Origin: Actinomycetota bacterium
Lineage (GTDB): Bacteria; Actinomycetota; Actinomycetes; S36-B12; UBA5976
DNA: 10,572 nucleotides
NCBI GenBank assembly: GCA_009702945.1
Contig: WLGZ01000020.1
Location: 1 to 10,572 of the forward strand
Direction: 5' to 3'
Both the position numbers and the translations under genes were made by a program. This document shows positions 1 to 6,847 of this stretch, one piece after another (the stretch's first letter is position 1; every line of letters begins with the position of its first letter). The notes beneath the pieces are model-generated. The model was not told the DNA's origin, made no database searches, and was given only the letters and a program-made list of their open reading frames with translations.

Positions 1-72
1 CTTGTGGCTGTGGTCATGATGGCACTTGGAATTGGTGTAATCATTCCAGTATTGATCGGCCAATTGAAATAG
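1..72 (+). CDS. C-terminal end of a membrane protein (partial)
   Basis: The first reading frame is open from the window edge to a TAG at 70-72 and gives 23 residues beginning LVAVVMMALG and ending LIGQLK. Nearly all are hydrophobic, so this looks like the last transmembrane helix of an integral membrane protein with a very short charged tail, such as a transporter permease. The start and most of the gene lie outside the window, so the family cannot be named. It converges on the minus-strand operon, with a shared hairpin directly after its stop codon. Confidence 0.55.
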   Translation, partial: LVAVVMMALGIGVIIPVLIGQLK

Positions 73-75
73 CAA

Positions 76-107
76 CGACCGGCAACCCCAAGGGGGATTG
101 CCGGTCG
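76..107. terminator. Hairpin between convergent genes, probable bidirectional terminator
   Basis: CGACCGGCAA (76-85) pairs perfectly with TTGCCGGTCG (98-107). After one C/A mismatch the stem continues with C-G pairs around a small loop. It sits 3 nt after the plus-strand stop and 8 nt after the minus-strand operon stop, the expected place for a terminator serving both. Neither side has a strong T-run: the minus-strand exit reads TTGCTATTTC and the plus-strand exit CCTAGTAATT. Termination may therefore be weak or depend on stem strength. Confidence 0.7.
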
Positions 108-115
108 CCTAGTAA

Positions 116-1606
116 TTAGTCAGCTAGATTCTTGCGAACTTTTCCAGCACCGAGGTAGCCGGCAACTCCGATCAAAACAACGATTACGAAAGTTCCAAGC
201 GTGAAGCCCAAAACTGCGCCTTGCGTTGTTCCCCAAATATCGGCGTAGTCATATTCCATACCCAATGTTGTTTCCAAAGTACCTGGGAACAGCGCCACAA
301 TAGATCCAATAACTATGTAGGCCATTACCAAACTTCCTAGAATGTGGAAGCCTCTGGATCCACCAGGAACTTTGTAACTCCGCGGAACATCAGGATATAT
401 TCGCTTCAACTTCATAAGGGCTGGAATGATTGCTAAGTAAGAAACTAGCAGCGTGGAAATTGCGCAAAATAGCACGACACTAAAGAGCACTGCCGCGTCA
501 CCTTCAACCAATAGCGTTGCAGCCACCACGAATACGGTAGACATAACTCCAGAAAGTATGTTAACGCGAAGTGGTGTGCCTAGTTTTTCGTTAAACTCGC
601 CAAAATATCCGCCGAAGAATGTTCCATCAGCTGCTGCCATGGCTTGAATTCGATCAGTAGCAATCATCCATGAACTACCTTGGTTTAGTAATGCGTAAAC
701 AAAAAGTAGCGCAGTAATTGACAGCAAGGTATTTGCTGCAGACCCGAATACACCTGCAAATACTGTTGCGACTGCTCCCATAAAGCTATCTACACCAGCT
801 ACTTGGTCTGCTGGAATTACAAGCAAAATAGCAAGAACTGGCAGTAAGTAAGCGAGCATTGCAATTGTTGCGCCGCGACGGATTGCCGGTGCGGTGTCTT
901 TTGCGGGATCAAACATCTCTTCGGAGGCAGCATTAGGTGCCTCAAAACCAACATATGCAAATGCAAGCACTGGTGCTACCGCCAAGAATCCACCGAGTGA
1001 TGGTGCTAAGCCACCAAGGTCAAGACCTTGGAACCCATTTTTGAAACCATAAATGACAGTGGTACCCACTAGTGACATCAAGACAATAAGTTTTGCCCAG
1101 GCGCCGACGTTAACGAAAATCTTTCCAGTTTTCAGACTCACGATTGCAAGTAAAATTGCGATCCAAACAAATGCAAGTTTAAAAATCCAGTCCAAAGTAG
1201 CATTCGTTGATAAATCAAACACGTAGGCATTAAATGCTTCGTTAGCAACCAGGACTAGAGTTCCACCCAGCCAAATTGGATTTGTAATCCAGTACAAGAC
1301 ACTTGTAATGCCAGCAGTTAACCGGCCATAAGCAAATTTAACCCATTGGTAAGGTCCACCTTCTTGTGGAAAGGCGCCACCAGTCTCGGCAAAAATCATG
1401 CTGAATGGAATCATGAAAGTTAAAACCATAAACGCGCCCCAGAATAGATTTTCAAGTCCACCCGATGCAATGGTTCCAATAGTGTCTAGCGCAATAACAG
1501 CGGCAACAATAAACAAAACTATGTCAGAGCGCCGTAACGACTTAACTAATTTCTTTTCTTGCTCGACCGCTAGTGCAGTCTGTTGTCGATTAACCGATTG
1601 AGACAT
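116..1606 (-). CDS. APC-family amino acid/polyamine permease
   Basis: This 496-residue protein is the length of a complete amino acid-polyamine-organocation transporter. Hydrophobic segments can be placed near residues 29-49, 52-74, 97-125, 138-157, 166-186, 202-225, 246-265, 283-308, 348-367, 371-395, 418-440 and 463-485, giving about 12 inner-membrane helices. Family features include ETGGAFPQEGGPY after helix 2 and helix 6 running into GFEAPNAASEEMFDP, the usual APC pattern before the cytoplasmic loop. The ATG is preceded by AGGAAAGGG at good spacing and lies 19 nt below the aminotransferase stop, so this is the last gene of the operon. Context suggests import of an amine or amino acid, or export/exchange of a product such as GABA. 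The substrate cannot be read from sequence. Confidence 0.9.
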   Translation of the reverse strand: MSQSVNRQQTALAVEQEKKLVKSLRRSDIVLFIVAAVIALDTIGTIASGGLENLFWGAFMVLTFMIPFSMIFAETGGAFPQEGGPYQWVKFAYGRLTAGITSVLYWITNPIWLGGTLVLVANEAFNAYVFDLSTNATLDWIFKLAFVWIAILLAIVSLKTGKIFVNVGAWAKLIVLMSLVGTTVIYGFKNGFQGLDLGGLAPSLGGFLAVAPVLAFAYVGFEAPNAASEEMFDPAKDTAPAIRRGATIAMLAYLLPVLAILLVIPADQVAGVDSFMGAVATVFAGVFGSAANTLLSITALLFVYALLNQGSSWMIATDRIQAMAAADGTFFGGYFGEFNEKLGTPLRVNILSGVMSTVFVVAATLLVEGDAAVLFSVVLFCAISTLLVSYLAIIPALMKLKRIYPDVPRSYKVPGGSRGFHILGSLVMAYIVIGSIVALFPGTLETTLGMEYDYADIWGTTQGAVLGFTLGTFVIVVLIGVAGYLGAGKVRKNLAD

Positions 1607-1625
1607 ATTGACCCTTTCCTTACTG

Positions 1626-2975
1626 CTAATGAATTACCCCATCTGGAGTAGTCCGTTCCAGAACTTTTCGCATAGCTTCAACCATGCGATCAGCTTCTGC
1701 CTCAGTCATTATTAGTGGTGGGGAAAGAACTAAGTTATGTCCACAGTCACGCACAATAACTCCTTCTTCTCGTCGGATCACATCCGGCAACATTGGTTGC
1801 AGCATCGGAAGTGGAGTACGAGATTCCTTATCTGTTACAAGTTCTACCGCATGCATCATGCCAACAAAGCGAACCTCGCCGACAATTGGTAGATCCAAGA
1901 GAGTGCGCAAACCTTCGTGCAGGTATTGACCCATCTTCTTGGCCTTTTCCAGCAGTCCTTCTTCTTCAATAATTTCAAGATTCTTAAGTGCTACTGCAGC
2001 GGCGGTTGGATGACCGTTGTAGGTGTAGCCCATTGGGAAGCCAAAATCTTTTTCAAGTTCGGTCGCAACTGCATCAGTTGTTAAAACTGCGCCAAGTGGA
2101 ATGTAGCCAGAAGTAATTCCCTTCGCAGTGATGATGATGTCTGGTTGCACATTGAAGTGTTGGGCAGCAAACCATTCACCAACGCGTCCGTAGGCAGTAA
2201 CCACTTCATCAAAAATCAAAAGGATTCCATGTTTGCGCAGAACTTCTTGTACCCGCGTCCAGTAGTCATCTGGTGGAACCAGCATGCCGCCAACACCCAT
2301 GATCGGCTCGCCAACCATAGCTGCAATTTTGTTGGCACCAATCCGAGCGATGGTTTCTTCTAATTCATTAATCAGAAAGTCAGTTGGATCTTGCCCGTTG
2401 TAAAGTTCCTGGCGGTAAGGCCATGGAGTCGTTAAGTGGTGAACGTTTGGCATCATTGGGCCAAAGCCATCATGGTAAACGTCGTAGCCGGATAACGTGC
2501 CACCACCATAGGCAATACCGTGATATGCCTTATCACGAGCCAGAATCCAGTTGCGATCTTTTTCGCCTTTTCGGTAGTGGAAGTAGCGAGCCATCTTTAT
2601 CGCTGCTTCATTACCTTCGGATCCACCGCTAGTGAAGTACACGTGGTTGATATTCTCTGGAGAAATCTCTACTAGCTTTGCAGCCAATCGGATTGCTGGT
2701 TCATTACTGAATTCCCAGAAACTGGTGAAGTATTCCAAAGTTGAGATTTGTTCTGCAGCAACTGCAGCTACCTCATCGCGACCGTGACCAATCTGTGCCA
2801 ACCACAAACCACCGGTTGCATCTAGGTACTCCTTGCCATCGGTATCCCAAAGCGCACAATCTTGGCCTCGCGCCATGATTACGCGCTCAGTTGTGGACTT
2901 TGGTAAGTATGGATGAATGATGTGAGCGCGATCAATGTCGGCTAACTCTTGCGTCGACTTCTTAGTGGTTGCCAT
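1626..2975 (-). CDS. Class III PLP aminotransferase, omega-amine:pyruvate type
   Basis: This 449-residue fold-type I PLP enzyme has the normal family length. SGGSE (116-120) is the cofactor-phosphate loop and YHG (151-153) carries the ring-stacking tyrosine. In FDEVVTAYGR, Asp256 would contact the pyridine nitrogen, and in TAKGITSGYIPLGA, Lys285 is the Schiff-base lysine. GEWFA, SGYIPLGA and YTYNGHP resemble the omega-amino acid/putrescine:pyruvate branch (Pseudomonas SpuC is the comparison made from memory) more than acetylornithine aminotransferases. The likely role is moving a terminal amino group to pyruvate to give an aminoaldehyde, which the upstream-encoded dehydrogenase could oxidise. 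GABA or beta-alanine transamination remains possible. AGGAG seven nucleotides before the ATG supports the start. It is 28 nt from the dehydrogenase and 19 nt from the permease. Confidence 0.9.
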   Translation of the reverse strand: MATTKKSTQELADIDRAHIIHPYLPKSTTERVIMARGQDCALWDTDGKEYLDATGGLWLAQIGHGRDEVAAVAAEQISTLEYFTSFWEFSNEPAIRLAAKLVEISPENINHVYFTSGGSEGNEAAIKMARYFHYRKGEKDRNWILARDKAYHGIAYGGGTLSGYDVYHDGFGPMMPNVHHLTTPWPYRQELYNGQDPTDFLINELEETIARIGANKIAAMVGEPIMGVGGMLVPPDDYWTRVQEVLRKHGILLIFDEVVTAYGRVGEWFAAQHFNVQPDIIITAKGITSGYIPLGAVLTTDAVATELEKDFGFPMGYTYNGHPTAAAVALKNLEIIEEEGLLEKAKKMGQYLHEGLRTLLDLPIVGEVRFVGMMHAVELVTDKESRTPLPMLQPMLPDVIRREEGVIVRDCGHNLVLSPPLIMTEAEADRMVEAMRKVLERTTPDGVIH

Positions 2976-3003
2976 TTTTTTTCTCCTAGTTTTGTTCTAA
3001 GTT

Positions 3004-4482
3004 CTATTCGTATCGGATCCAGGTTGTTTTCAACCCGGTAAATTTGTCCAGCGCATGGAGCGAAAGATCACGTCCAAATCCAGATTGCTTAAAGCCACCA
3101 AATGGAATGTTCATTCCAAGTGCGTCGACTGTATTAACTGAAACTGTTCCAGCATGAAGTGCGTCTGAAACTCGATGTGCCCGACTCAAGTTAGAGGTCC
3201 AAACTGAAGCAGCCAAACCATAGATACTGTTGTTGGCAATAGAAATTGCTTCGGCTTCCGTTTCAAATGGAATAACAGATAAAACTGGGCCAAAAATTTC
3301 ATCAGTTGCAATCGAACTGGACGTTGAAACATTCGCAAAAATAGTTGGCTCGACGTAGCAATCTGAGCCGTCAATGGTTAATCGGTTGCCACCGTGGGCA
3401 AGTTGCGCGCCACCTGATCCATTAGTTATGAAATCAGCGACTCGACCAGTTTGCGTGCGATCTACCAGCGGACCCATAGTTGTTGCTGGATCCAGGGGAT
3501 TGCCCAACTTCACTAGTTTTGCCTGTGCCACAACTAATTCGGTGAATTGTTCGGCGATGCTGCGCTCAACTAGTAAGCGAGAGTTTGCTGAGCACACTTC
3601 ACCTTGATTAAAGAAAATTGCGCGCGCCGCAAACTCTGCAGCTTCTTCCAAATTGGCAGTGTCAGCAAATACTAAGTTTGGACTCTTGCCACCGCACTCT
3701 AACCAAACTTGTTTCATGTTTGATTCGCCGGAGTACTTCATAAAGTACTTACCGACTTGTGTAGAGCCAGTGAAAGTTAACACATCAATGTCAGGATGTA
3801 AGCCAATCGCAGCTCCGGTGGTCTCGCCTTGACCTGTAACTACGTTCAGAGTTCCTTCGGGCAATCCTGCTTCAAGGGCTAACTCAGCTAGTCGAAGTGA
3901 AGAAAGCGGTGACTGTTCAGCTGGCTTAAGTACAACAGCGTTACCTGCTGCCAGGGCAGGGCCAAGTTTCCAGATCGCCATTTCTAGTGGATAGTTCCAC
4001 GGAACTACTGCGCCAACTACGCCGAGTGGAACTCTGCGAACTAGGGCAACATTGCCGGGATCTGTCACTGGAATCTCGCCACTGACTTTGTCGATCGCTT
4101 CGGCATAGAAATTCAAAATCGCTGCGGAACCAGGAATGTCGATAGTGGTGGCATCGGAAATTGGCTTTCCCATGTCTAGGACATCAAGTAAAGCTAACTC
4201 GTCAGCGTTAGCCAAGATTAAGCCGGAAAGATTTTGTAAGGCGGCCTTACGCGCACCTGGGGACATGCGAGACCAGCCGTTTTCAAATGCTGCGCGAGAA
4301 CTTGCCACAGCTTGATCAACTTCACGTTGCCCACACTCGGACACGTCGGCAAGAGACTTTGCGGTTACCGGACTGATGTCTTCTGAAGTTTTTTCAGTGG
4401 CGACTCGTTTGCCGCCAATTACCGCACGCCCATCGAACGAAAGGCTCGATGACGCCTTCTCCCATTCATCCCGAGTTTTCAT
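3004..4482 (-). CDS. puuC: Aldehyde dehydrogenase, PuuC/KauB-like aminoaldehyde type
   Basis: A complete NAD(P)-dependent aldehyde dehydrogenase, 492 residues from the chosen ATG. Visible landmarks are VPWNYP with Asn163, LKPAEQSP with Lys186 for cofactor binding, the nucleotide loop FTGSTQVG, the general base Glu262 in WLECGGK, catalytic Cys297 in NQGEVC, and EIFGPV. The tail SLHALDKFTGLKTTWI closely matches the end of E. coli PuuC recalled from memory, and similarity seems to run the full length. That branch oxidises gamma-glutamyl-aminobutanal, aminobutanal and related aminoaldehydes. No gamma-glutamylputrescine synthetase is present here, so direct oxidation of the aminotransferase product is the simpler reading. 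An upstream GTG would add four residues (MGCV); I prefer the ATG for its better spaced G-rich site and for alignment with PuuC. Confidence 0.88.
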   Translation of the reverse strand: MKTRDEWEKASSSLSFDGRAVIGGKRVATEKTSEDISPVTAKSLADVSECGQREVDQAVASSRAAFENGWSRMSPGARKAALQNLSGLILANADELALLDVLDMGKPISDATTIDIPGSAAILNFYAEAIDKVSGEIPVTDPGNVALVRRVPLGVVGAVVPWNYPLEMAIWKLGPALAAGNAVVLKPAEQSPLSSLRLAELALEAGLPEGTLNVVTGQGETTGAAIGLHPDIDVLTFTGSTQVGKYFMKYSGESNMKQVWLECGGKSPNLVFADTANLEEAAEFAARAIFFNQGEVCSANSRLLVERSIAEQFTELVVAQAKLVKLGNPLDPATTMGPLVDRTQTGRVADFITNGSGGAQLAHGGNRLTIDGSDCYVEPTIFANVSTSSSIATDEIFGPVLSVIPFETEAEAISIANNSIYGLAASVWTSNLSRAHRVSDALHAGTVSVNTVDALGMNIPFGGFKQSGFGRDLSLHALDKFTGLKTTWIRYE

Positions 4483-4488
4483 TACGCA

Positions 4489-4494
4489 CCCCAC
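4489..4494 (-). promoter_or_regulatory. Ribosome binding site deciding the dehydrogenase start
   Basis: On the minus strand GTGGGG lies six nucleotides before the ATG at 4482-4480. The competing GTG start at 4494-4492 is the first triplet of this same motif and has only ATAAGAA upstream. This favours the ATG, but the site is not a canonical AGGAGG, so initiation may also rely on reinitiation from the M20 gene 31 nt upstream. Confidence 0.45.
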
Positions 4495-4513
4495 GTATTC
4501 TTATGACGCAATT

Positions 4514-5680
4514 TCATGGCCTTGAATACCCCTTAACATACTCGCGAAGAGCTGGATCTGAGGCTATGTCTACCAAAGTCATAGCCATAGCTTTCGAAGC
4601 ATCAAGCACTGCCTGGTCAGCATCAGCAGTTATACAGGCCGCCGCAAACTCCTTCTGGTGGTTAACGGCGGATCCGCTATTAACGCCAATGTATGGATGA
4701 ATACTTGCAATAACTTTTGAAATATTTCCAAGGTCGGTACTAGCACGATTCATCTTGATCCGAGGGTCGTTGTCATCAAACACCCGTCCGATTGCCTGCG
4801 CATTTAATTTGTAGATGTCATTTAGGTTTGGATGATTTGTGAACTCCGAATATGGTTCGCTCTCATCGTGGATCTCCAAAACACAGCCAGTTGCAAGCGC
4901 TCCAGCTTCAAAACACTTTGCCACGCGATCAAATGTTTCTTCCATTAACTTGGTGGAAGTTGCTCGGACATACCAGCGACCTTCAGTAACTTCTGGAATT
5001 GCGTTAGGGGCTTCGCCACCACGCGTCATCACGCCATGAACTCGCACAGTACTTGGAAGTTGTTGACGAAGTAAACCAATAGCAACTTGTGCAATGGTGA
5101 ATGCGTCTGCGGCATTAACGCCTTGTTCAGGGTAAGCAGCAGCATGTGCAGCTTTTCCAGAAAACTTCACTGCGATATGGCGAACAGCAAATGGTTCAGC
5201 GAAGGCAACATCAACCGGACCAGGATGAACTAAAGCTGCAACGTCGATGCCATCAAAAGCGCCACGTTCTAGCATCACAATTTTTCCGCCGCCACCTTCT
5301 TCGGCCGGAGTCCCAAGAACTACAACTCTTATATTCAAATCTTTTGCAACCGAAGCTAAAGCTATAGCTGCACCAACCGATGAGGAGGCGATGATGTTAT
5401 GACCGCAGGCATGACCTAATCCAGGAAGCGCGTCATATTCGGCACATAATGCAACCGTTAGATCGCCAGAGCCAAACTCTGCACGAAAAGCAGTCGGAAG
5501 TGCAGATACTTGTTCAACGACATCGAAACCATGATCACTCAGTGTCTTGATGACGGCTGCTGAACTTTCAAATTCTTGCCAGGCAACTTCTGGATTGGCA
5601 TGAATTTTGTGACTTAATGTGAGTAATTCTTTACTTACTTCGTTAACGCGATTGATTACTTGGTTTTTATGGTCTGACAT
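4514..5680 (-). CDS. M20-family amidohydrolase/dipeptidase, PM20D2/AbgB-like
   Basis: A 388-residue zinc-dependent amide hydrolase of the M20 amidohydrolase group. The metal-site pattern is intact: GHACGHN with Cys92 and His94, TPAEEGGGGK with Glu127/Glu128, VHPGP with His152, and a C-terminal His341 in AVNHQKEF. The lid/dimerisation segment carries KAAHAAAYPEQGVNA and TRGGEAPNAIPE. No signal peptide is visible, so it should be cytoplasmic. The overall pattern resembles PM20D2 (which cleaves dipeptides of beta-alanine or GABA with lysine/ornithine) and the aminobenzoyl-glutamate hydrolases. In this operon it could release an amine from an acylated or peptide-linked precursor; that is inference. 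Its ribosome site AGGAG lies inside the last codons of the DUF1028 gene, whose stop is 2 nt away, indicating translational coupling. Confidence 0.88.
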   Translation of the reverse strand: MSDHKNQVINRVNEVSKELLTLSHKIHANPEVAWQEFESSAAVIKTLSDHGFDVVEQVSALPTAFRAEFGSGDLTVALCAEYDALPGLGHACGHNIIASSSVGAAIALASVAKDLNIRVVVLGTPAEEGGGGKIVMLERGAFDGIDVAALVHPGPVDVAFAEPFAVRHIAVKFSGKAAHAAAYPEQGVNAADAFTIAQVAIGLLRQQLPSTVRVHGVMTRGGEAPNAIPEVTEGRWYVRATSTKLMEETFDRVAKCFEAGALATGCVLEIHDESEPYSEFTNHPNLNDIYKLNAQAIGRVFDDNDPRIKMNRASTDLGNISKVIASIHPYIGVNSGSAVNHQKEFAAACITADADQAVLDASKAMAMTLVDIASDPALREYVKGYSRP

Positions 5681-5682
5681 GG

Positions 5683-6357
5683 CTATTCATCTCCTGGAAC
5701 ACCATATGAAGGTGCCGTGTTGGGATTAAGCGCACGAGTCAAATAATCCTGTGACTGCGGGGCCCAAACGTTGTAGATCTCTCTCAGTTTTGAAATCGGG
5801 TCTTCGTCCCAATCAATTCGCAAATTAGTAGTAGGCCAAGAAACTTCAGTTGCCACAACTACAGCAGCCGAATGTACTGGCCCAGCTTCGCCGCCCGCTT
5901 TAACTCCAGCCTCTAATGCATGAATCAAACGGTCGGCTAGTTCGTTATTGGAAGTTGTAATAAATGCATCAACCATTGCCTGAATCACATCAGGATTGGC
6001 GAGCATGTTCCCAGCTGCTGCAACATTCTTTGTAGTTACTTCAGCATTAATGCCCAGAGATTTCGCACCTGAGTAAACGGCTGATTCACCGGAGTTATCT
6101 ACAACAGTTAGTTGCCTAAATTCAGGATGGGTAGCTGCCTTACTTACTTGAGCCAACGCATCGTGCGCACCGAGACCACTTTGTAATGCATCCAATAGTG
6201 CTGGGCCTAGACTGGGATCAGTCACATTTTGACTTGATACTGCGCCAACACCGGCTCGAACATTTGGACAACGCGAACCTACTGCCGGACTGGAACTGCT
6301 AATTGCAACTCCGAATGCCCCAGTACGTTCACATCTTGCAGCGATACTAATTGTCAT
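5683..6357 (-). CDS. DUF1028 family protein (Ntn-hydrolase-like)
   Basis: A 224-residue protein with the typical DUF1028 pattern: a start of the form MTxSIxAR, a GVGAVSSQN segment, GNMLANPDVIQAM near 116-128, LADRLIHALEAGVKAGGE near 140-157, HSAAVVV, then a C-terminal LRIDWDEDPI. The family is placed with the N-terminal-nucleophile hydrolases. Here the second residue is threonine, which would become N-terminal after removal of Met and is the candidate nucleophile. There is no export signal. No reaction is established for the family to my knowledge, so none is assigned. The start codon shares one base with the RidA-like stop (TAATG) and the end carries the ribosome site of the M20 gene. It is thus locked between two amine/amide-related genes, which suggests one joint pathway. 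Confidence 0.85.
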   Translation of the reverse strand: MTISIAARCERTGAFGVAISSSSPAVGSRCPNVRAGVGAVSSQNVTDPSLGPALLDALQSGLGAHDALAQVSKAATHPEFRQLTVVDNSGESAVYSGAKSLGINAEVTTKNVAAAGNMLANPDVIQAMVDAFITTSNNELADRLIHALEAGVKAGGEAGPVHSAAVVVATEVSWPTTNLRIDWDEDPISKLREIYNVWAPQSQDYLTRALNPNTAPSYGVPGDE

Positions 6358-6776
6358 TAATCTCTGGTTTCTGGAATCACAGCAGTTGCGTCAATTTCTA
6401 CTAACCACTCAGGGCGAGCCAAAGCAGTTACGACTAATCCAGTAGAAACGTAATGCACACCCTTAAGCCATTTGCCCATCACGCGATAAACCGGCTCGCG
6501 GTAACGGATGTCGACTAGGTAAATTGTAATTTTGGTAATGTCACCAAGTTCAGAACCACATTCTTCTAGCAACATCTTGATGTTTGCCATTGCCTTTTCA
6601 GCCTGTGCTTCAACATTGCCAATTCCAACAGACTCTCGAGTATCCAGGTCTTGACCGATTTGTCCGCGCAAATAGACAGTATTACCTGCAACGACAGCCT
6701 GAGCTAGATCGTTATCCAAATTTTGCTCAGGATAGGTGACCTTGGTATTGAATGGTCGGATTCTCTTGTGAGTCAT
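6357..6776 (-). CDS. RidA/YjgF/YER057c/UK114 family protein, non-archetypal
   Basis: A 139-residue single-domain Rid-fold protein. Family features are VVAGNTVYLRGQIGQDLD (30-45), the LEECGSELGDITKITIYLVD stretch (70-89) and the closing strand ARPEWLVEIDATAV (120-133) with Glu128. Archetypal RidA hydrolyses enamines and imines from PLP enzymes using an arginine (Arg105 in E. coli). In my hand alignment that position falls in VSTGLVV and is about Gly113, so the key arginine seems absent. It probably belongs to another Rid subfamily with an unknown substrate, and classic imine deaminase activity should not be assumed. The start has GAAGGA upstream and overlaps the mini-ORF stop as TGATG; the end overlaps the DUF1028 start. 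Confidence 0.87.
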   Translation of the reverse strand: MTHKRIRPFNTKVTYPEQNLDNDLAQAVVAGNTVYLRGQIGQDLDTRESVGIGNVEAQAEKAMANIKMLLEECGSELGDITKITIYLVDIRYREPVYRVMGKWLKGVHYVSTGLVVTALARPEWLVEIDATAVIPETRD

Positions 6777-6847
6777 CAGATTCCTTCGGTAGGTTCAAGA
6801 TTTACGTTAGTCGAAAGCTTGGACTTGATATTGGCGATTTCAATCAT
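6776..6847 (-). CDS. Putative 23-residue mini-ORF, coupled on both sides
   Basis: Between the flavoprotein and the RidA-like gene is an open frame of 23 codons plus stop, encoding a peptide starting MIEIANIKSK and ending EPTEGI. Its ATG overlaps the flavoprotein stop as ATGA, and its TGA overlaps the RidA-like ATG as TGATG, so it exactly fills the only gap in this tight part of the operon. The peptide is polar, with no membrane segment or cysteine, and I recognise no family. It has no clear ribosome site of its own and would rely on reinitiation. It could be a real microprotein, a short coupling frame carrying ribosomes to the next gene, or the tail of a frameshifted flavoprotein: the same frame is open about nine codons further upstream, to a TAA. 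Confidence 0.4.
   Translation of the reverse strand: MIEIANIKSKLSTNVNLEPTEGI

Noticed and set aside
3186..3374. 62-codon minus-strand frame inside the dehydrogenase gene
   Set aside because: It is an out-of-frame shadow of a strongly conserved aldehyde dehydrogenase region.
3004..5680. Full gamma-glutamylated Puu pathway
   Set aside because: The dehydrogenase is PuuC-like, but no PuuA-type ligase, PuuB-type oxidase or PuuD-type class I amidotransferase is visible; the hydrolase here is an M20 enzyme.
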